Counted from the stretch's first letter, positions 43,161 to 55,984 are shown. The stretch: DNA of 64,000 bases from Akebia trifoliata (GCA_017979445.1 CM030705.1:10764679-10828678), one strand, 5' to 3'. Numbers and translations are program-made. The notes: generated by a model from the letters alone, not told the origin.

Positions 43161-45797
43161 ATGAGCTATTGTTGGACTCCACTATCTCCTAAAATTCAAA
43201 TTATCATCCGTACAAGCTTCAATCCCCTTCACCGTTACCCTTCCCGCAATTTTCTTCAACTTCCATTTAGGACCATCTCCACCCAAGAGATTTACACTCG
43301 CAATGTAGAGATTGGAGAGCTTGCTCGTGCCGGCAAGATCGAAGCTGCCCGCCATCTCTTCGATAAAATGTCTGTGAGAGATGTCGTTTCCTGGAATGCC
43401 ATGCTAACTGGGTATTGGCAAAATGGTTTTCTCCAAGAATCGAAGAGATTATTTGATTTAATGCCCATAAAGAATGTGGTCTCGTGGAACTCTATGATTG
43501 CCGGGTGCATCGAGAATGAGAGAATCGAGGAGGCTTGCGATTACTTTTGCAAGATGCCCAAGAGAAATATTGCGTCATGGAATGTGATGATATCTGGGTT
43601 TGTTAGGTATGATCGAATCAAGGAAGCTATTAGGCTCTTTCAAGAAATGCCTTATAGGAATGTTATTTCTTATACGGCAATGATTGATGGGTTTGCTCAG
43701 AAAGGGGAGGTCGAGCAGGCTCGGGCACTTTTTGATCGGATTCCACAGAAGAATTCTGTTTCTTGGACGGTTATGATCAGTGGGTACATAGATAATGGGC
43801 AATTTGATGAAGCGAAGGGACTGTTTGATATGATGCCAGAGAAGAATGTTGTTACGATAACTGCTATGATCACGGGGTATTGTAAGGAGGGGAAGATAGA
43901 AAATGCAAAAAGTCTGTTTGAAGAAATTCAATTTAAGGATCTTGTTTCGTGGAATGCCATGATAGCAGGTATGTCATGTGTTAGCTTTCTTTGCACCAAG
44001 TATAATCGGTATGCCTAACACCTTGAATCAATATTGGGGTCATAATCGAAGACTAATTTAATCAATAAACGAACATTTCTTTATGCCGAGTTTTTGTTGA
44101 TGGAGCTTTCCAACTAAATCAAAACTTGCACATCTTCACCTCTCTAACTTAGCTCACTTATGTATAGTACCTCTTAGACTCAAAACCGCTCATGGAGTTC
44201 TAGACAATTGAGTTTATTGGATCCTTAAGGGCACTTGTCCTTAAATCACACATTAATTCAATAGGGATTAACTTTTTAATCTTTGTACAATACTTAGCAA
44301 CTTTTCTAAAACCAGTTATTCTAAAACTGTGATTATGTAGGATCACTAGAGATTTTTTAAGAAATAATTAGCATTCCAAAACTTGGAGATCGAACTATAA
44401 GGAGACAAGTAGTCTTATACAATCTCACTCTTGTCTCTTTAGCCTTTCTTGACTTTTGTGATTTGAAATACATTCAAAATATCTTACATCATGTAAAATC
44501 AAATTCTGTCAAAAAGGATGAAGCCAAAGTACATGTGAGTATAATCTAATGTCAGTCTGTCAATCTCTGATATACCCATGATAGATGGAATGCTGGATCC
44601 TCCATTGATTCCATTCTCTAGCGTACCAAGGCTCACATGCTTCTTTAGGGCGTTGTCCTTAGGGAGGAATTGATTTTCACCTTAGATAATTGTAGCTATG
44701 AAGTGAGCCCTAATTAGTTCTTTCGTTTGATAAAATCTATATTGGAAAACTTAGGCAAAAATGATCAGGCATATTGTTATAAAGAAACTAGAGCTAGATT
44801 ATATAAAACAAAAACTCAAATGCCAAGCAATGTTTGTTTTTTGTTTACAGGATACACACAAAATGGGAATGGTGAGGAAGCACTGAAGTTATATTTAGAA
44901 ATGCTTGAAATAGGTATGAAGCCGGATCACTTGACCCTTATTTCTGTTCTTATTGCGTGTTCTAGTCTTCCATCTCTAAAAGAAGGAAGACAAATTCATG
45001 TCTTTGTTACTAAGCAAGGATTTGGATTGAATATCTCTGTATGTAATTCTTTGATAACCATGTACAGCAAATGTGGTAGCATACATGATTCAAAGTTAGT
45101 TTTTGAGCAACTTGACAGTCCAGACCTTGTCACGTGGAACACCATCATTGCTGGGTATACACAGCATGGCCACTATGAGAAAGCTTTAGGTTTGTTTGAT
45201 GAGATGGGTTTGAACGGCCTTAAACCAGATGGCATAACCTTCCTCAATGTCTTATCTGCATGTGGGCATGCAGGAAAGGTGAATGAGAGCATGTATTGGT
45301 TTGGTTCAATGATCAGTGATTTTGGAATTGCACCCAGAGCTGAGCACTATGCGTGCTTGGTTGATGTTTTGTGTCGAGCGGGAAAGTTAGATAAGGCCTA
45401 CGAAATCATTCAAGAAATGCCATTTGAAGCAGATGTAGGGGTTTGGGGTTCTCTTCTCTCTGCTTGCCGAACTTATTTAAATGTTAAGTTGGGGGAGTTG
45501 GCAGCTACAAAACTTGTAGAATTGGAGCCTCAGAATTCCGGGACCTATGTTATGTTGTCTAATATATATGCTGCTGTTGGTATGTGGAGTGAGGTTACGA
45601 AAGTGAGGGGGTTGATGAAACTGCAAGGAATTAAGAAGCAGCCAGGGTACAGTTGGATGGAGATTGGAAACAAAGTGCATTTGTTCCTTGGAGGGGATAT
45701 ATCGCATCCAGAGATTGATGAGATACATTTGGTACTTGGATGGATTGGTTTGCAGATGAAGACGGTAGAGGATTTAAGAGAAGTTGTATTGGTTTAG
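43161..45797 (+). CDS. Pentatricopeptide repeat protein, PLS class, E subgroup
   Basis: Two exons, 43161-43968 and 44851-45797, join within the codon of WNAMIAG|YTQNG to give 584 residues. The N-tip (to about residue 45) is basic and hydroxylated, as in organelle transit peptides. From about residue 48 tandem PPR motifs run through the protein, mostly short S/P-type 31-residue units (VVSWNSMIAGCIENERIEEA), then L-type units (ISVLIACSSLPSLKEGRQIH). The C-terminus has E and E+ motifs (KKQPGYSWMEIGNKVHLFLG) and ends without a DYW deaminase domain. Such proteins bind organellar RNA sequence-specifically and usually help C-to-U editing; target and organelle cannot be told by eye. Most PPR genes lack introns, so the 882-bp intron is unusual. 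Donor AG|GTATGT and acceptor TTTACAG are good. Confidence 0.92.
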
Positions 45798-46485
45798 AGC
45801 CAGCTTACATCAAAGCACTCCTCGAAGGCCCATATAGATGCTGAGATACCCACTTCTTTGTATGTGAAATAATTATAATACCCGACAAAATCTCCTTTAT
45901 TGACACTCTGCTGGTATACAAGAAAAAAAAAAGTGGTTGTCCTTAATTTAATTTGCGACCAATAGAGATTAAAGAGACTTGGTACGGAAAGCTTTAAGTG
46001 AGGAGAGGTTAAATGTTATGAAGGGTGGTGAAGATGAGAGGACCTTAAATGTAAAAAGAGAATGAACAAGGACTATATAGAGTGCTGAAGATGTTGAACG
46101 GGTAAAAATTCCATCATTCAAATCGCCAAACTACACTAAAATCAGTGTTTCATTCCTTCTTAGATTTCCCTACATTTAAGATATTGCAGAGCCGATAAAA
46201 GGTGGTTAAGGGGAGGACTTTTGGAGAGGAGGGGGGTGGAGATTTGGAAGAATATGGGAACATCCATACATGTCATTCGCAGTCAAAATCAAATGCACAA
46301 CGGAGGTAATTATTGATGATAAGGAATAGTCCTTAAAAAAATGATTGTCGGCAAGATCTATAAAAATAAAAAGGAAGGCCTTGTAAAAGTGAATTCAGAC
46401 CCATTTTATTCTGTTATATTCTTCTTTGTGATTCAAATCATATACTACTCTTATCTAGAGTCACATTTCTAACCTAATTGTGCTC
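45798..46485. other. 3' flank of the PPR gene and intergenic DNA
   Basis: No further exon or repeat recognised. Confidence 0.4.
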
Positions 46486-46506
46486 TCTCTCTCTCTCACG
46501 CGCGCG

Positions 46507-46561
<55 letters not shown>
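46483..46561. repeat. (CT)n(CG)n(CA)n compound microsatellite
   Basis: About seven CT units, ACG, about nine CG units and about 24 CA units. Roughly 65 bp alternate purine-pyrimidine without a break. Confidence 0.92.
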
Positions 46562-46563
<2 letters not shown>

Positions 46564-47940
46564 AGATTGAGTAACTACCCCAACTCCCGGACTTCATGCT
46601 TGTAAGACTTATATTGAAAAATGCTTGAACCCAATGGCTAGAAATGACCAATCAATCTGACATTTGCTGCGTAGGAACCAGGGAGCCCAAATGATGGGCT
46701 AAAGGTTCAAGGGTCAATAAGGCCAGATGTAGTGCCCTCGCATAGTTAGCAGAGTGGAGACTTGAACCCAACTCCAACAAACACAGGATCACATCTCTTC
46801 TTGTACACGTAATACACATACTTGTAGTCAAAAGTCCCAGTTGGGTCATGAAATTCTACTGTTTTTGGGTTATATACGGATCTGGATTTGACTTTGAAGT
46901 ACTAACCCAGACCCAAGTTATCCCAATAAATGATCAAAACCACAACCATGATCCAGTGTGAACTAAACCCGACCCCGGACAGGTATTCATATTGGTTCAA
47001 GAAAATCATCCTTGTCCCAACCACTTACACATGATTTCGACTTGAATATGATAACCTGGATCCATATCCAATCCTTGCTTAAGTATCGAAACTGCATGGC
47101 ACATTTGTCATTCCTTTTATCAACTAATACATTATTTTTCTTACATTAAAAAAAAAAAAAAAAAAAAACCCTCTTTAGGTTGAGAACAGAGAGCTTATCG
47201 AAGCAAAACAAAAACTGGCTATAATTTGGGAAGACTACACTTGGGTTTTATAATCAAGTCCTAGGTAAAGCAATATCTGAATATACCCTTGCTTTGATGA
47301 AAACAAATAAGAGAGCGTTTACCTACTTTCTCTCAACACAGTTTGGATCAACTAATTTGAGCCATTACATACCACACCTGACTTCAAATGTCAGAACCAT
47401 TTTCCACTAAATTGAGAAGATTCGGTCCCTATACCGAGGAAGCTAGGGTTCATGTGTCATAACCGAGTTCTTTCCAACCATGCAATGCAAGCCTTCTATG
47501 GCTTCATTCATATAAAACATACATGCAAGAACAAATACAGCAGACCTATATTTATTAGAAATGAGTAAAATCATCATTTAACCTTACCTTAGTAAGGGAT
47601 GCAACAGACGTTTATTAAAGAGAGTAAGGAAAACTGCTACAAAGATATCTTGGTTTCTTCTTTTTCTTCAATGCCTTGGTGCTAATAGAAAACAGTCACA
47701 ATGTAGAGGTTGGAAGGAAGTATTCATCTTCAGAGCAACTGAAAAATGATCAACACGAGCTCCTCTTATTTATTTGAAACTCTCCTTCTGCATTTTGGAC
47801 TTAAAATTAATCTAGTAAACAAACAGCCAAAAATTTGTATAGTTGAGATTGTTTCAAGGATTCCCTGATAGTGTTATTCTTTCCTTCAATAAATGCATCC
47901 CCTGGTTGTAGTAAAATGGAAAGACTGGCAACTCCTAATC
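46562..47940 (-). other. Intergenic and probable COX6B 3' region
   Basis: A tRNA-like box B on the minus strand (GGGTTCAAGTCTCC near 46750) suggests an old SINE. An A-run lies at 47147-47168. The part next to 47941 should hold the COX6B 3' UTR. No gene seen. Confidence 0.35.
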
Positions 47941-50700
47941 CTATAAAGGACCTGGAAATGTTCCATTCTCCCTTTGTTCGTTCCATCGCTCTATCTGTAA
48001 TGCCATAAAATTAGTTTCAAGAGGCAAATTTTATCAAAGCAATTAAGAAAATCTCTGAGAAAGAACAAAGAAGCCTACTACAATCAACTTCCCAGCTTTA
48101 CTGTTCTCAATTGCAACTTTAAAAGACAATTTATTGTCTAAAAATCCGAAATTAATGTAGAGAGAGGTCTCTTATAGTGGTAGGTCAATGAAGCCTCACC
48201 GTGAACCCAAGTTGATCTCACGATAAGAAATATAAGAACAGGTTATTAAAAAAAAAAAGGTTCTTAACTCAAGATAGAAAATTGCTATGCCTGGATCAAT
48301 CCGTCTTAATCCTCAACATTTGACACTTTGATTCAATCGATCTAAGCATATATATATATATATATATATATATATGGGAAATGTTCAGCAACAAACATTT
48401 TGGCAAAACATTTTTCAAAACATGGGTTAGAGGTTTTGGAATGGGCTGATTTTTGGTGAGGATGATCTCTACGGTGAGGAGATCATCATCACCAAAAATC
48501 AGCCCATTCCAAAACTTCAAGCCCCATCAAAAATGGTTTACAAAAAATGGACGGTCCACGATTTTTCAACTTGTAAACTGGGGCTAGAAGTTTTGGAATG
48601 GGCTGATTTTTGGTGAAGATGATCTCCTCACCGTAGAGATCATCCTCACCAAAAATCAGCCCATTCCAAAACCTCTAACCCATGTTTTGAAAAATGTTTT
48701 GCCAAAATGTTTGTTGCTGAACGGGACCCTATATATATATATATATATGGGTGACGTTCCTACAACCCTTATTACGACTCACATTGCGACACCGTTTTTG
48801 TCTTATATGGGCAAAAAGGTTTGGAATGGGCTGATTTTTTGTGAGGATGATCTCTGTGATGAGGGGATCATCCTTGCAAAAAATCATCTCATTCCAAAAC
48901 TTCTAACCCCATCAAAATTGATTTACAAAAATTAGACGGTCTAAAATTTTTCAACTTGTAAACATGGGGCTAGTAGTTTCATAATGAGCTGATTTTTGGC
49001 AAGGATGATCTCCTCACCATAGAGATCATCCTCACAAAAAATCAGCCCATTCCAAACATTTTTGCCCATATAAGACAAAACACGGTGTCGCAATGTGAGT
49101 CGTAATAAGGGTCGTAGGAACCCGACCCTATATATATATATATATAGGGAAATGTTCAGCACCCTAAGTTTTACCACACACTTTAACAAACATTTTTTGT
49201 CCTACATGGGTTAGAAGTTTTGGAATGGGCTGATTTTTGGTGAGGATGATCTCTATGATTAGAAGATCATCCTCCCCAAAAATCAGCCCATTCCGAAATG
49301 TTTAGCCCCATGTTTACAAGTTGAAAAATCGTGGACCGTCCATTTTTTGTAAATCATTTTTGATGGGGTTAGAAGTTTTGGAATGAGCTGATTTTTGGTG
49401 AGGATGATCTCCTCACCATAGAGATCATCCTCACCAAAAATCAGCCCATTCCGAAACTTCTAACCCATGTAGGACAAAACGCGTTTGTTAAAGTGTGTGG
49501 TAAAACTTAGGGTGCCGAACGGGACCCATATATATAATATATATATATATATATGGGAAATGTTCAGCAACAAACATTTTGGCAAAACATTTTTCAAAAC
49601 ATGGGTTAGAGGTTTTGGAATGGGCTGATTTTTGGTGAGGATGATCTCTACGGTGAGGAGATCATCATCACCAAAAATCAGCCCATTCCAAAACTTCAAG
49701 CCCCATCAAAAATGGTTTACAAAAAATGGACGGTCCACGATTTTTCAACTTGTAAACTGGGGCTAGAAGTTTTGGAATGGGCTGATTTTTGGTGAAGATG
49801 ATCTCCTCACCGTAGAGATCATCCTCACCAAAAATCAGCCCATTCCAAAACCTCTAACCCATGTTTTGAAAAATGTTTTGCCAAAATGTTTGTTGCTGAA
49901 CGGGACCCTATATATATATATATATGGGTGACGTTCCTACAACCCTTATTACGACTCACATTGCGACACCGTTTTTGTCTTATATGGGCAAAAAGGTTTG
50001 GAATGGGCTGATTTTTTGTGAGGATGATCTCTGTGATGAGGGGATCATCCTTGCAAAAAATCATCTCATTCCAAAACTTCTAACCCCATCAAAATTGATT
50101 TACAAAAATTAGACGGTCTAAAATTTTTCAACTTGTAAACATGGGGCTAGTAGTTTCATAATGAGCTGATTTTTGGCAAGGATGATCTCCTCACCATAGA
50201 GATCATCCTCACAAAAAATCAGCCCATTCCAAACATTTTTGCCCATATAAGACAAAACACGGTGTCGCAATGTGAGTCGTAATAAGGGTCGTAGGAACCC
50301 GACCCTATATATATATATATAGGGAAATGTTCAGCACCCTAAGTTTTACCACACACTTTAACAAACATTTTTTGTCCTACATGGGTTAGAAGTTTTGGAA
50401 TGGGCTGATTTTTGGTGAGGATGATCTCTATGATTAGAAGATCATCCTCCCCAAAAATCAGCCCATTCCGAAATGTTTAGCCCCATGTTTACAAGTTGAA
50501 AAATCGTGGACCGTCCATTTTTTGTAAATCATTTTTGATGGGGTTAGAAGTTTTGGAATGAGCTGATTTTTGGTGAGGATGATCTCCTCACCATAGAGAT
50601 CATCCTCACCAAAAATCAGCCCATTCCGAAACTTCTAACCCATGTAGGACAAAACGCGTTTGTTAAAGTGTGTGGTAAAACTTAGGGTGCCGAACGGGAC

Positions 50701-50737
<37 letters not shown>

Positions 50738-53700
50738 TTGCAAGCTCCTACACAAATTTCAAGAAAATACAGTATTTTTATCAATGTTTTGGATTATTTT
50801 TTTTTTCCAAAAAACCATCCTTGAGCAAGATACATGGTCTAATTGCCACAGAATTGACTTGCTTGAGTCAACTGGTATCGTCAAAGGACAAGCCATGATC
50901 CCAATGAGTTAGTACCAGTCCTTGACTCAACCCTAACTTGTTCCTTGTCTCAAATTTTCAACTCATGTTGACTTGGTTCCAGATGGTTTGGATCATTTGA
51001 GTTGACTTGGTATTGGCACGAACTGGACCTTCTAGACAGTTTTAAAACCACGGTTATATAAACAACATTTGTATCATCACCTGGTACATGTGGAGCTACG
51101 TTACCCAGTTAGCAGAGCCATGTACATAAACAACTGAAAGAATTAGGCACTTGTCAAGCTATCTTATAATTCTTGGGAACCAGAACGCTCAATAGCTTAA
51201 TTCTAAATATTAGTTGGTCTTGAACTTGGGTCCAGCTCAGTATGTCTAGTTTAGACCTACTCCATGTGATCCCTAACAACTGGTCATTTCTCATTTGTCC
51301 AATAAGTATCTGAAGGTATCCTCATATAGTGATTGGTCAGAACAGAAGTTCAGTAACAGTGGGCATTTGGAGCTGACTGGATTATGCGACACCAAAAAGA
51401 ATGAGGTTGAGGACATCTGATAGCATTATTAACTAGACTAGAGCCAAAGCCATTGCACTTCGAAAATGTCTCATGCATTCAATGCCTAGAAAAGTTTGGA
51501 TTGAGGATTTTTCACTTGCGTAATCTTTCGTGGTTCTTTCATGGTTTCCTACAGAAGGAATGGACTTTCTTCTCTTATTTGGTGAATCTCGTGTTACATA
51601 CTAAGAGATAAGGAATTAATTTCTGTTAAACTTGCAAGGAAACAAAGTTTCTAATCTTGGAACACGGAACTACATGTCTAAGTTGAAACCTACGTGTAAG
51701 AATGGGAACCAAATTGACAGTTGGAAATTATTTTTTTCATTAGTCATTTCATTTGATCAAGAAAATTATTAAAAGGATTTTTGCAGCAATTACTGAGAAA
51801 AATTCAGCTTACCAACAAAGTTTTAAGAAGCGCAGTATCGTAATCCAACTAAAGAATCAAGGACCAGGTCAGTATCATTAACGCAAAAAGGTACATAATA
51901 AATGAAGTGGCTACTTTACACTAGTTAAAAAAGCTGTAATTGATGCAAAGCAAAAGAACTGAAAGTGATTATAATCTCCATACAAAGATATCCAAATAGT
52001 TGATAAAGTGAAATTCTTTCATGAGAAGTTTAAACGTACCCATTCACCAGGGCAAAGTGATCGATAATATTTTGCAAATTTTTCGCACTCAGGAGCACCT
52101 TCCCCTTTTGCAGCTATGCACCTAGATAGAAAAGTCTTTCCTCGTCAAAAGTAGTACTCAAGAAAAATACACCATTAATACTACATGGTCGTTACTCGAT
52201 AAGAAAGCTAGGTTATGGAAAATAATTACAAATTAGAGGATCAGAGAACTAGTTTAATTCACCTATGACACTCAACATAGCGGGTGAAGCAATGTCTTGT
52301 TTGATTCGTAGTTGGGAAACGAAAATCTGCTGGTGCTGTCTCAAGCTGGAATTCAACCACATGAAAACAAATGACGATGGTATCATCATCATTGTAGCCT
52401 TATCCCAACGATTTGAACCAAATGGTTCAAAAAACATGAAAAGTTGGCAATTTGGGTATTATGTATCAAGAACATCATATGAGTGTCAATATTTTTGTGG
52501 TCTATTCGATAATACCTTTACTTCTGGTGTCTCTTCAGAAACTTCTTGATCACCTGACTCTTCCTGCTCAGGAGCTTCATTGCTTTCTTCAGCAGCAGGG
52601 GTTTCATCAGTTTTTTCATTGATAACTACCTCATCAGTGTTTGTTGGGCCCTCATCTTCACTTGCTTCTACAGGTTTTTCACCCTCATCTGGCTGTTCTT
52701 CTTTCTCCTTTAGTGAATATTGCTGAATATGACAACATTCTAGTTAAGAAAGCAACAAGGTCTCTACCATAACTGGGCATTGAAAATGTCATGCAGGACA
52801 CCATTTAATTGAGAATAATAAATGCCTAGGGGATCAAAAAGGTCCCCCAGAACGAATAGAGACTCTTGCACGTCGACCTCCTTTGAACTCTGAAATCCTC
52901 CAATACAACCATCACCCAAAAGGAGAAATTTACAAACATGGGGACTTTCTCTTTTGCAATCAAACTCACGATTTAATTTTAAAATATCTATGTTTCAGTT
53001 TTCCAAGATACAAGCACAATACACAAGTGGATTATCGAAATTTGCCACGTAATTATTAGTATACACTGTGTATTGTGCTGCACCGTTCTCTTCTTCTTAT
53101 CCCCTTTAAACTTCACCTATCTGAACTGATTTCAACCAGAGATCTGTTCTACCTTGTATATATGGAATGTGACCCCAGATAGAAAAACTCAAACCTTCAC
53201 CTCCAGTAGCATCAAAAAAGCTCCTGGCCTCTGTTTTTCACAATTGTGAATATTGTCTATTTTTCATTTTAATGTGTTTTTGTAGGCAGAACACGCTCTA
53301 CGTGCAGGACAATAGATCCATGGATTGATTTAATCTCAGTGGCCTTATAAGGAAACACAAATACTTAGAAGAAGAAAAAAAACTCAAGTGCAAAATAAGC
53401 TACATGTGCATAATTTGGCTACTTGCAGGCAATATGGAAGATGCCAACTTGGTAAGTTGATTAAGTCTATGAGTGGTTACTGGTAATACCACAAACCTGG
53501 TATCAAAACCCTGCCTTCACTGTTATACCTATCCAAAAAAATAAAAATGCATGCAACATGTTTATGCTGATCCACCAGATCTAGAGTCTAATACTTTCTG
53601 AGAAAAGTAAGTTTCATGTTTAAAGTTACTTATGCAATTATTATCAGAGTTGAGGTAAAGATTATAATTTTCTTTTTTTACGTTTATTATAAATGAGTAG

Positions 53701-54959
53701 TTTAAAGATAGATGCACCATGAAGTTCTCTAAATTTAGGCATGGGCACATCACACTTCTTGACATGTTTATTACCTTATCATGTTTGCACAATTTACTTC
53801 ATTGTATTAGCATGACTGTATAGAGTACTGCTTTAAAGAAAATATATCAATTTTGTATCTCCTTGTACTCAAACAAATCCTTGGGTTTTTACAGTATATG
53901 TTGTTGTATTCTGTAAATGTAGTATTATTTCTTTGTTTTACCAAAAATTCCCTCCGAATGCTTAAAACATTGGACTGTCCAGTGACTTAATTCGTTTTTG
54001 ATAATTTTTTCAAAAAAATAATTTCTTTTTGTAAATATTAAAATGTTTAACCCTCTTTTAGTAATTTTCCCAGAAAGAAAAAAAAAATCATTTTGGTGGG
54101 AAATGTAGAGTCCAAGATGGTGACAAAGTCCTTTTAACTTCGATAAAGTTGTATGAACCATGAGCTCAAGGTTATGATAAGGGTGGGGTGGGGGGAATGT
54201 AATGATTCCATATGAAATATTTTAGTTTCTTTTTGAATAAGCTTTACCGATTTGGCAAAAGTTCAAGTTTGGATCTTGAATTGACATCTCTTTTTTATTT
54301 TCTATAAGAATCTCTAATGGGTGATTTACAGGAATTTGGGTTGGAGTTAGTCTGGAAAATTAATCAAAATTGTCCAATAGTGAGTGAGGATCTCTGGTTT
54401 GCGGAGAAACATACCACTTTCTCTACCCTTTTATCATCTTTCTTTTCTATTAGTCAAAACCTGGACTGCAACACTAACATTCAAGGTTTAAAATCTCACC
54501 TTTAGGCAATATTTCAATCAAGAGAAAAATCGGTAATATCTCAATCGAAACATTTTAATACATTCCCTATACAATCAATGTTTCATATTGGTCTCGGCCT
54601 CTCGGCCGATACATGCTGATATTTTGAATCATGGTAACATCAAATAAACCTTGTTGATTTTATTAAATTGGATTGATTATACCTTCAACACTTCATCTAA
54701 CGAGATCAAATCATCCAACACTACAAACGATTCCCCCAAATTATGCATCTCAATTTCACTATGGTTTCATTCCCCACTGAAATCAAACCATATAACTAGA
54801 ATCTAGAGAAAAAAAAAAAATCAATGCTTGATGATGATGGAGTATACATTCTATCGAATCTACCCAAGAAATCTACAGTACTGGATCCAAGACATTTCAG
54901 ACATATAAATCGAATTCAGATCCATCATAAATATACATCAAAACATCAAAATCCATTAA

Positions 54960-54991
<32 letters not shown>

Positions 54992-55109
54992 AAAATTAGA
55001 TATAGCTACGCAGCCGACATTCTTCGGTCAATTTAGTTCCAACGAAGGAGATGACCAAGATTCGTACCTGAGCTAGGGTTAGGGTTTTCTCGTTTTCGAC
55101 TTCCGCCAT
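47941..55109 (-). CDS. COX6B: Cytochrome c oxidase subunit 6b (COX6B), plant long form
   Basis: Minus-strand exons, 5' to 3': 55068-55109, 52516-52722, 52263-52345, 52040-52121, 47941-47994; 468 nt, 155 residues. Residues 1-85 form the acidic plant extension (start MAEVENEKTLTLAQQYSLKE, then Glu/Asp/Pro-rich). The conserved domain starts at APADFRFPTTNQTRH and has the twin cysteine motif: Cys102-Cys112 (CX9C) and Cys123-Cys134 (CX10C), ending EQRENGTFPGPL. Proteins of this type are imported into the mitochondrial intermembrane space and fold by disulfide relay as a peripheral complex IV subunit. An extra Cys109 replaces the usual aromatic residue. The exon 3 acceptor is placed before LETAPADF to keep frame. 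Intron 4 (4,045 bp) holds the duplicated MITE triad. Confidence 0.94.
48376..48729. mobile_element. Double-hairpin MITE no. 11 (CAACAAAC-end subtype)
   Basis: Ends GGGAAATGTTCAGCAACAAA and complement-right GGGTCCCGTTCAGCAACAAA; two inner hairpins of about 45-bp arms. Confidence 0.9.
48749..49128. mobile_element. Double-hairpin MITE no. 12 (GCGACAC-end subtype)
   Basis: Ends GGGTGACGTTCCTACAACCC and complement-right GGGTCGGGTTCCTACGACCC, then TTATTACGACTCACATTGCG on both arms. Confidence 0.9.
49147..49527. mobile_element. Double-hairpin MITE no. 13 (TTAACAAAC-end subtype)
   Basis: Ends GGGAAATGTTCAGCACCCTA and complement-right GGGTCCCGTTCGGCACCCTA. Same terminal subtype as no. 1 at 10314. 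Confidence 0.9.
49555..49908. mobile_element. Double-hairpin MITE no. 14, duplicate of no. 11
   Basis: Same 354-bp length and sequence as the member at 48376. Confidence 0.92.
49926..50305. mobile_element. Double-hairpin MITE no. 15, duplicate of no. 12
   Basis: Same 380-bp length and sequence as the member at 48749. Confidence 0.92.
50322..50702. mobile_element. Double-hairpin MITE no. 16, duplicate of no. 13
   Basis: Same 381-bp length and sequence as the member at 49147; followed by a TA tract to about 50734. Confidence 0.92.
53465..53550 (+). mobile_element. SINE fragment, family 1, in COX6B intron 1
   Basis: GGTAATACCACAAACCTGGT then CCTGCCTTCACTGTTATACC and an A-rich tail; collinear with the copy at 25350-25435. 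Confidence 0.5.
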
Positions 55110-55554
55110 TGTTCGCGAGGACGTGTGTTTGTTTCTTAAAACCAATAAGCGATTTCTCCAGAAAGAAGGGAATTGGCTTTTTCTTACTCTAGAGAAAGTG
55201 TTGCAAATGTGAAAGAAATTCGCCACGTGGTACTCTGGCTTTAAAGATGATAGGCTGCTAAACACCCCATCTTTACTGGACATCACAGACAACAAAAAAA
55301 AAAAAAAAAAAACACCCGGTTTCTCGTTTCGTCCCGGCATTCACCCAGATTGAGTTGACCCGTTCAAGTCACCTCGTTCTATGCAATTCGTATGTAAATT
55401 TGTTTTAACATTTTCATTAATAAATATTTATACATAAAATAATTATTGTGGGAGGATAAAAAAAAAACTTGCCCTTTTGCCATCTTTTAACTAGTGCTCT
55501 CAGAATTTTTTTGATGAAAATTCTTCGACAATCAAGTTAATCATAATTGAAAGC

Positions 55555-55622
55555 GAGGATCTTGTATTTTACAAGAGGTAAATCTAATATCACCAATTTT
55601 ACAGGGGTTATTTCTAAAATAC
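55555..55622. mobile_element. Single arm of the 4910 MITE family
   Basis: GGTAAATCTAATATCACCAA and GGGGTTATTTCTAAAATACC follow the right arm of the element at 4910-5221 with a few mismatches; no opposite arm nearby. Confidence 0.7.
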
Positions 55623-55984
55623 CAAATATTTTATTCTATCCGTAAAATTATCATCTTTTGTTATTAACTAGATTAAGAGATATTCAATCATAAACATTTA
55701 TTTATGTATCATAGCTTTTTAACTTATTAAAACAATTATTTTATTAGAAAAAATATCAAAATCCATTTCAACTAAAATCTTATAAATTTGGCTGAGATTT
55801 TCAAAATATCAAATAAGTCATATTGAATTTCAAACAAGTTAATGTGATGAGAAATTCGCATCAAGATGATCTCAATTGCTGTCTTCTCCAAATTTAACAA
55901 AATATTAGAAAAATCACTCTGTCAAACTTGAAACTCAGTTTTAAATGAAGATTTTCATTTATCTTTGATTTAAATATACTTTTA

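Larger units (their letters stand above)
48376..50702. repeat. Tandem duplication (1,179-bp period) of a three-MITE block in COX6B intron 4
   Basis: Three double-hairpin MITEs (354, 380 and 381 bp) at 48376-49527 are repeated in the same order, orientation and lengths at 49555-50702. By eye the copies look identical outside the TA tracts, so the duplication is recent. Confidence 0.93.

Noticed and set aside
43575..43931. 118-codon minus-strand ORF
   Set aside because: Antisense shadow of the PPR repeats.
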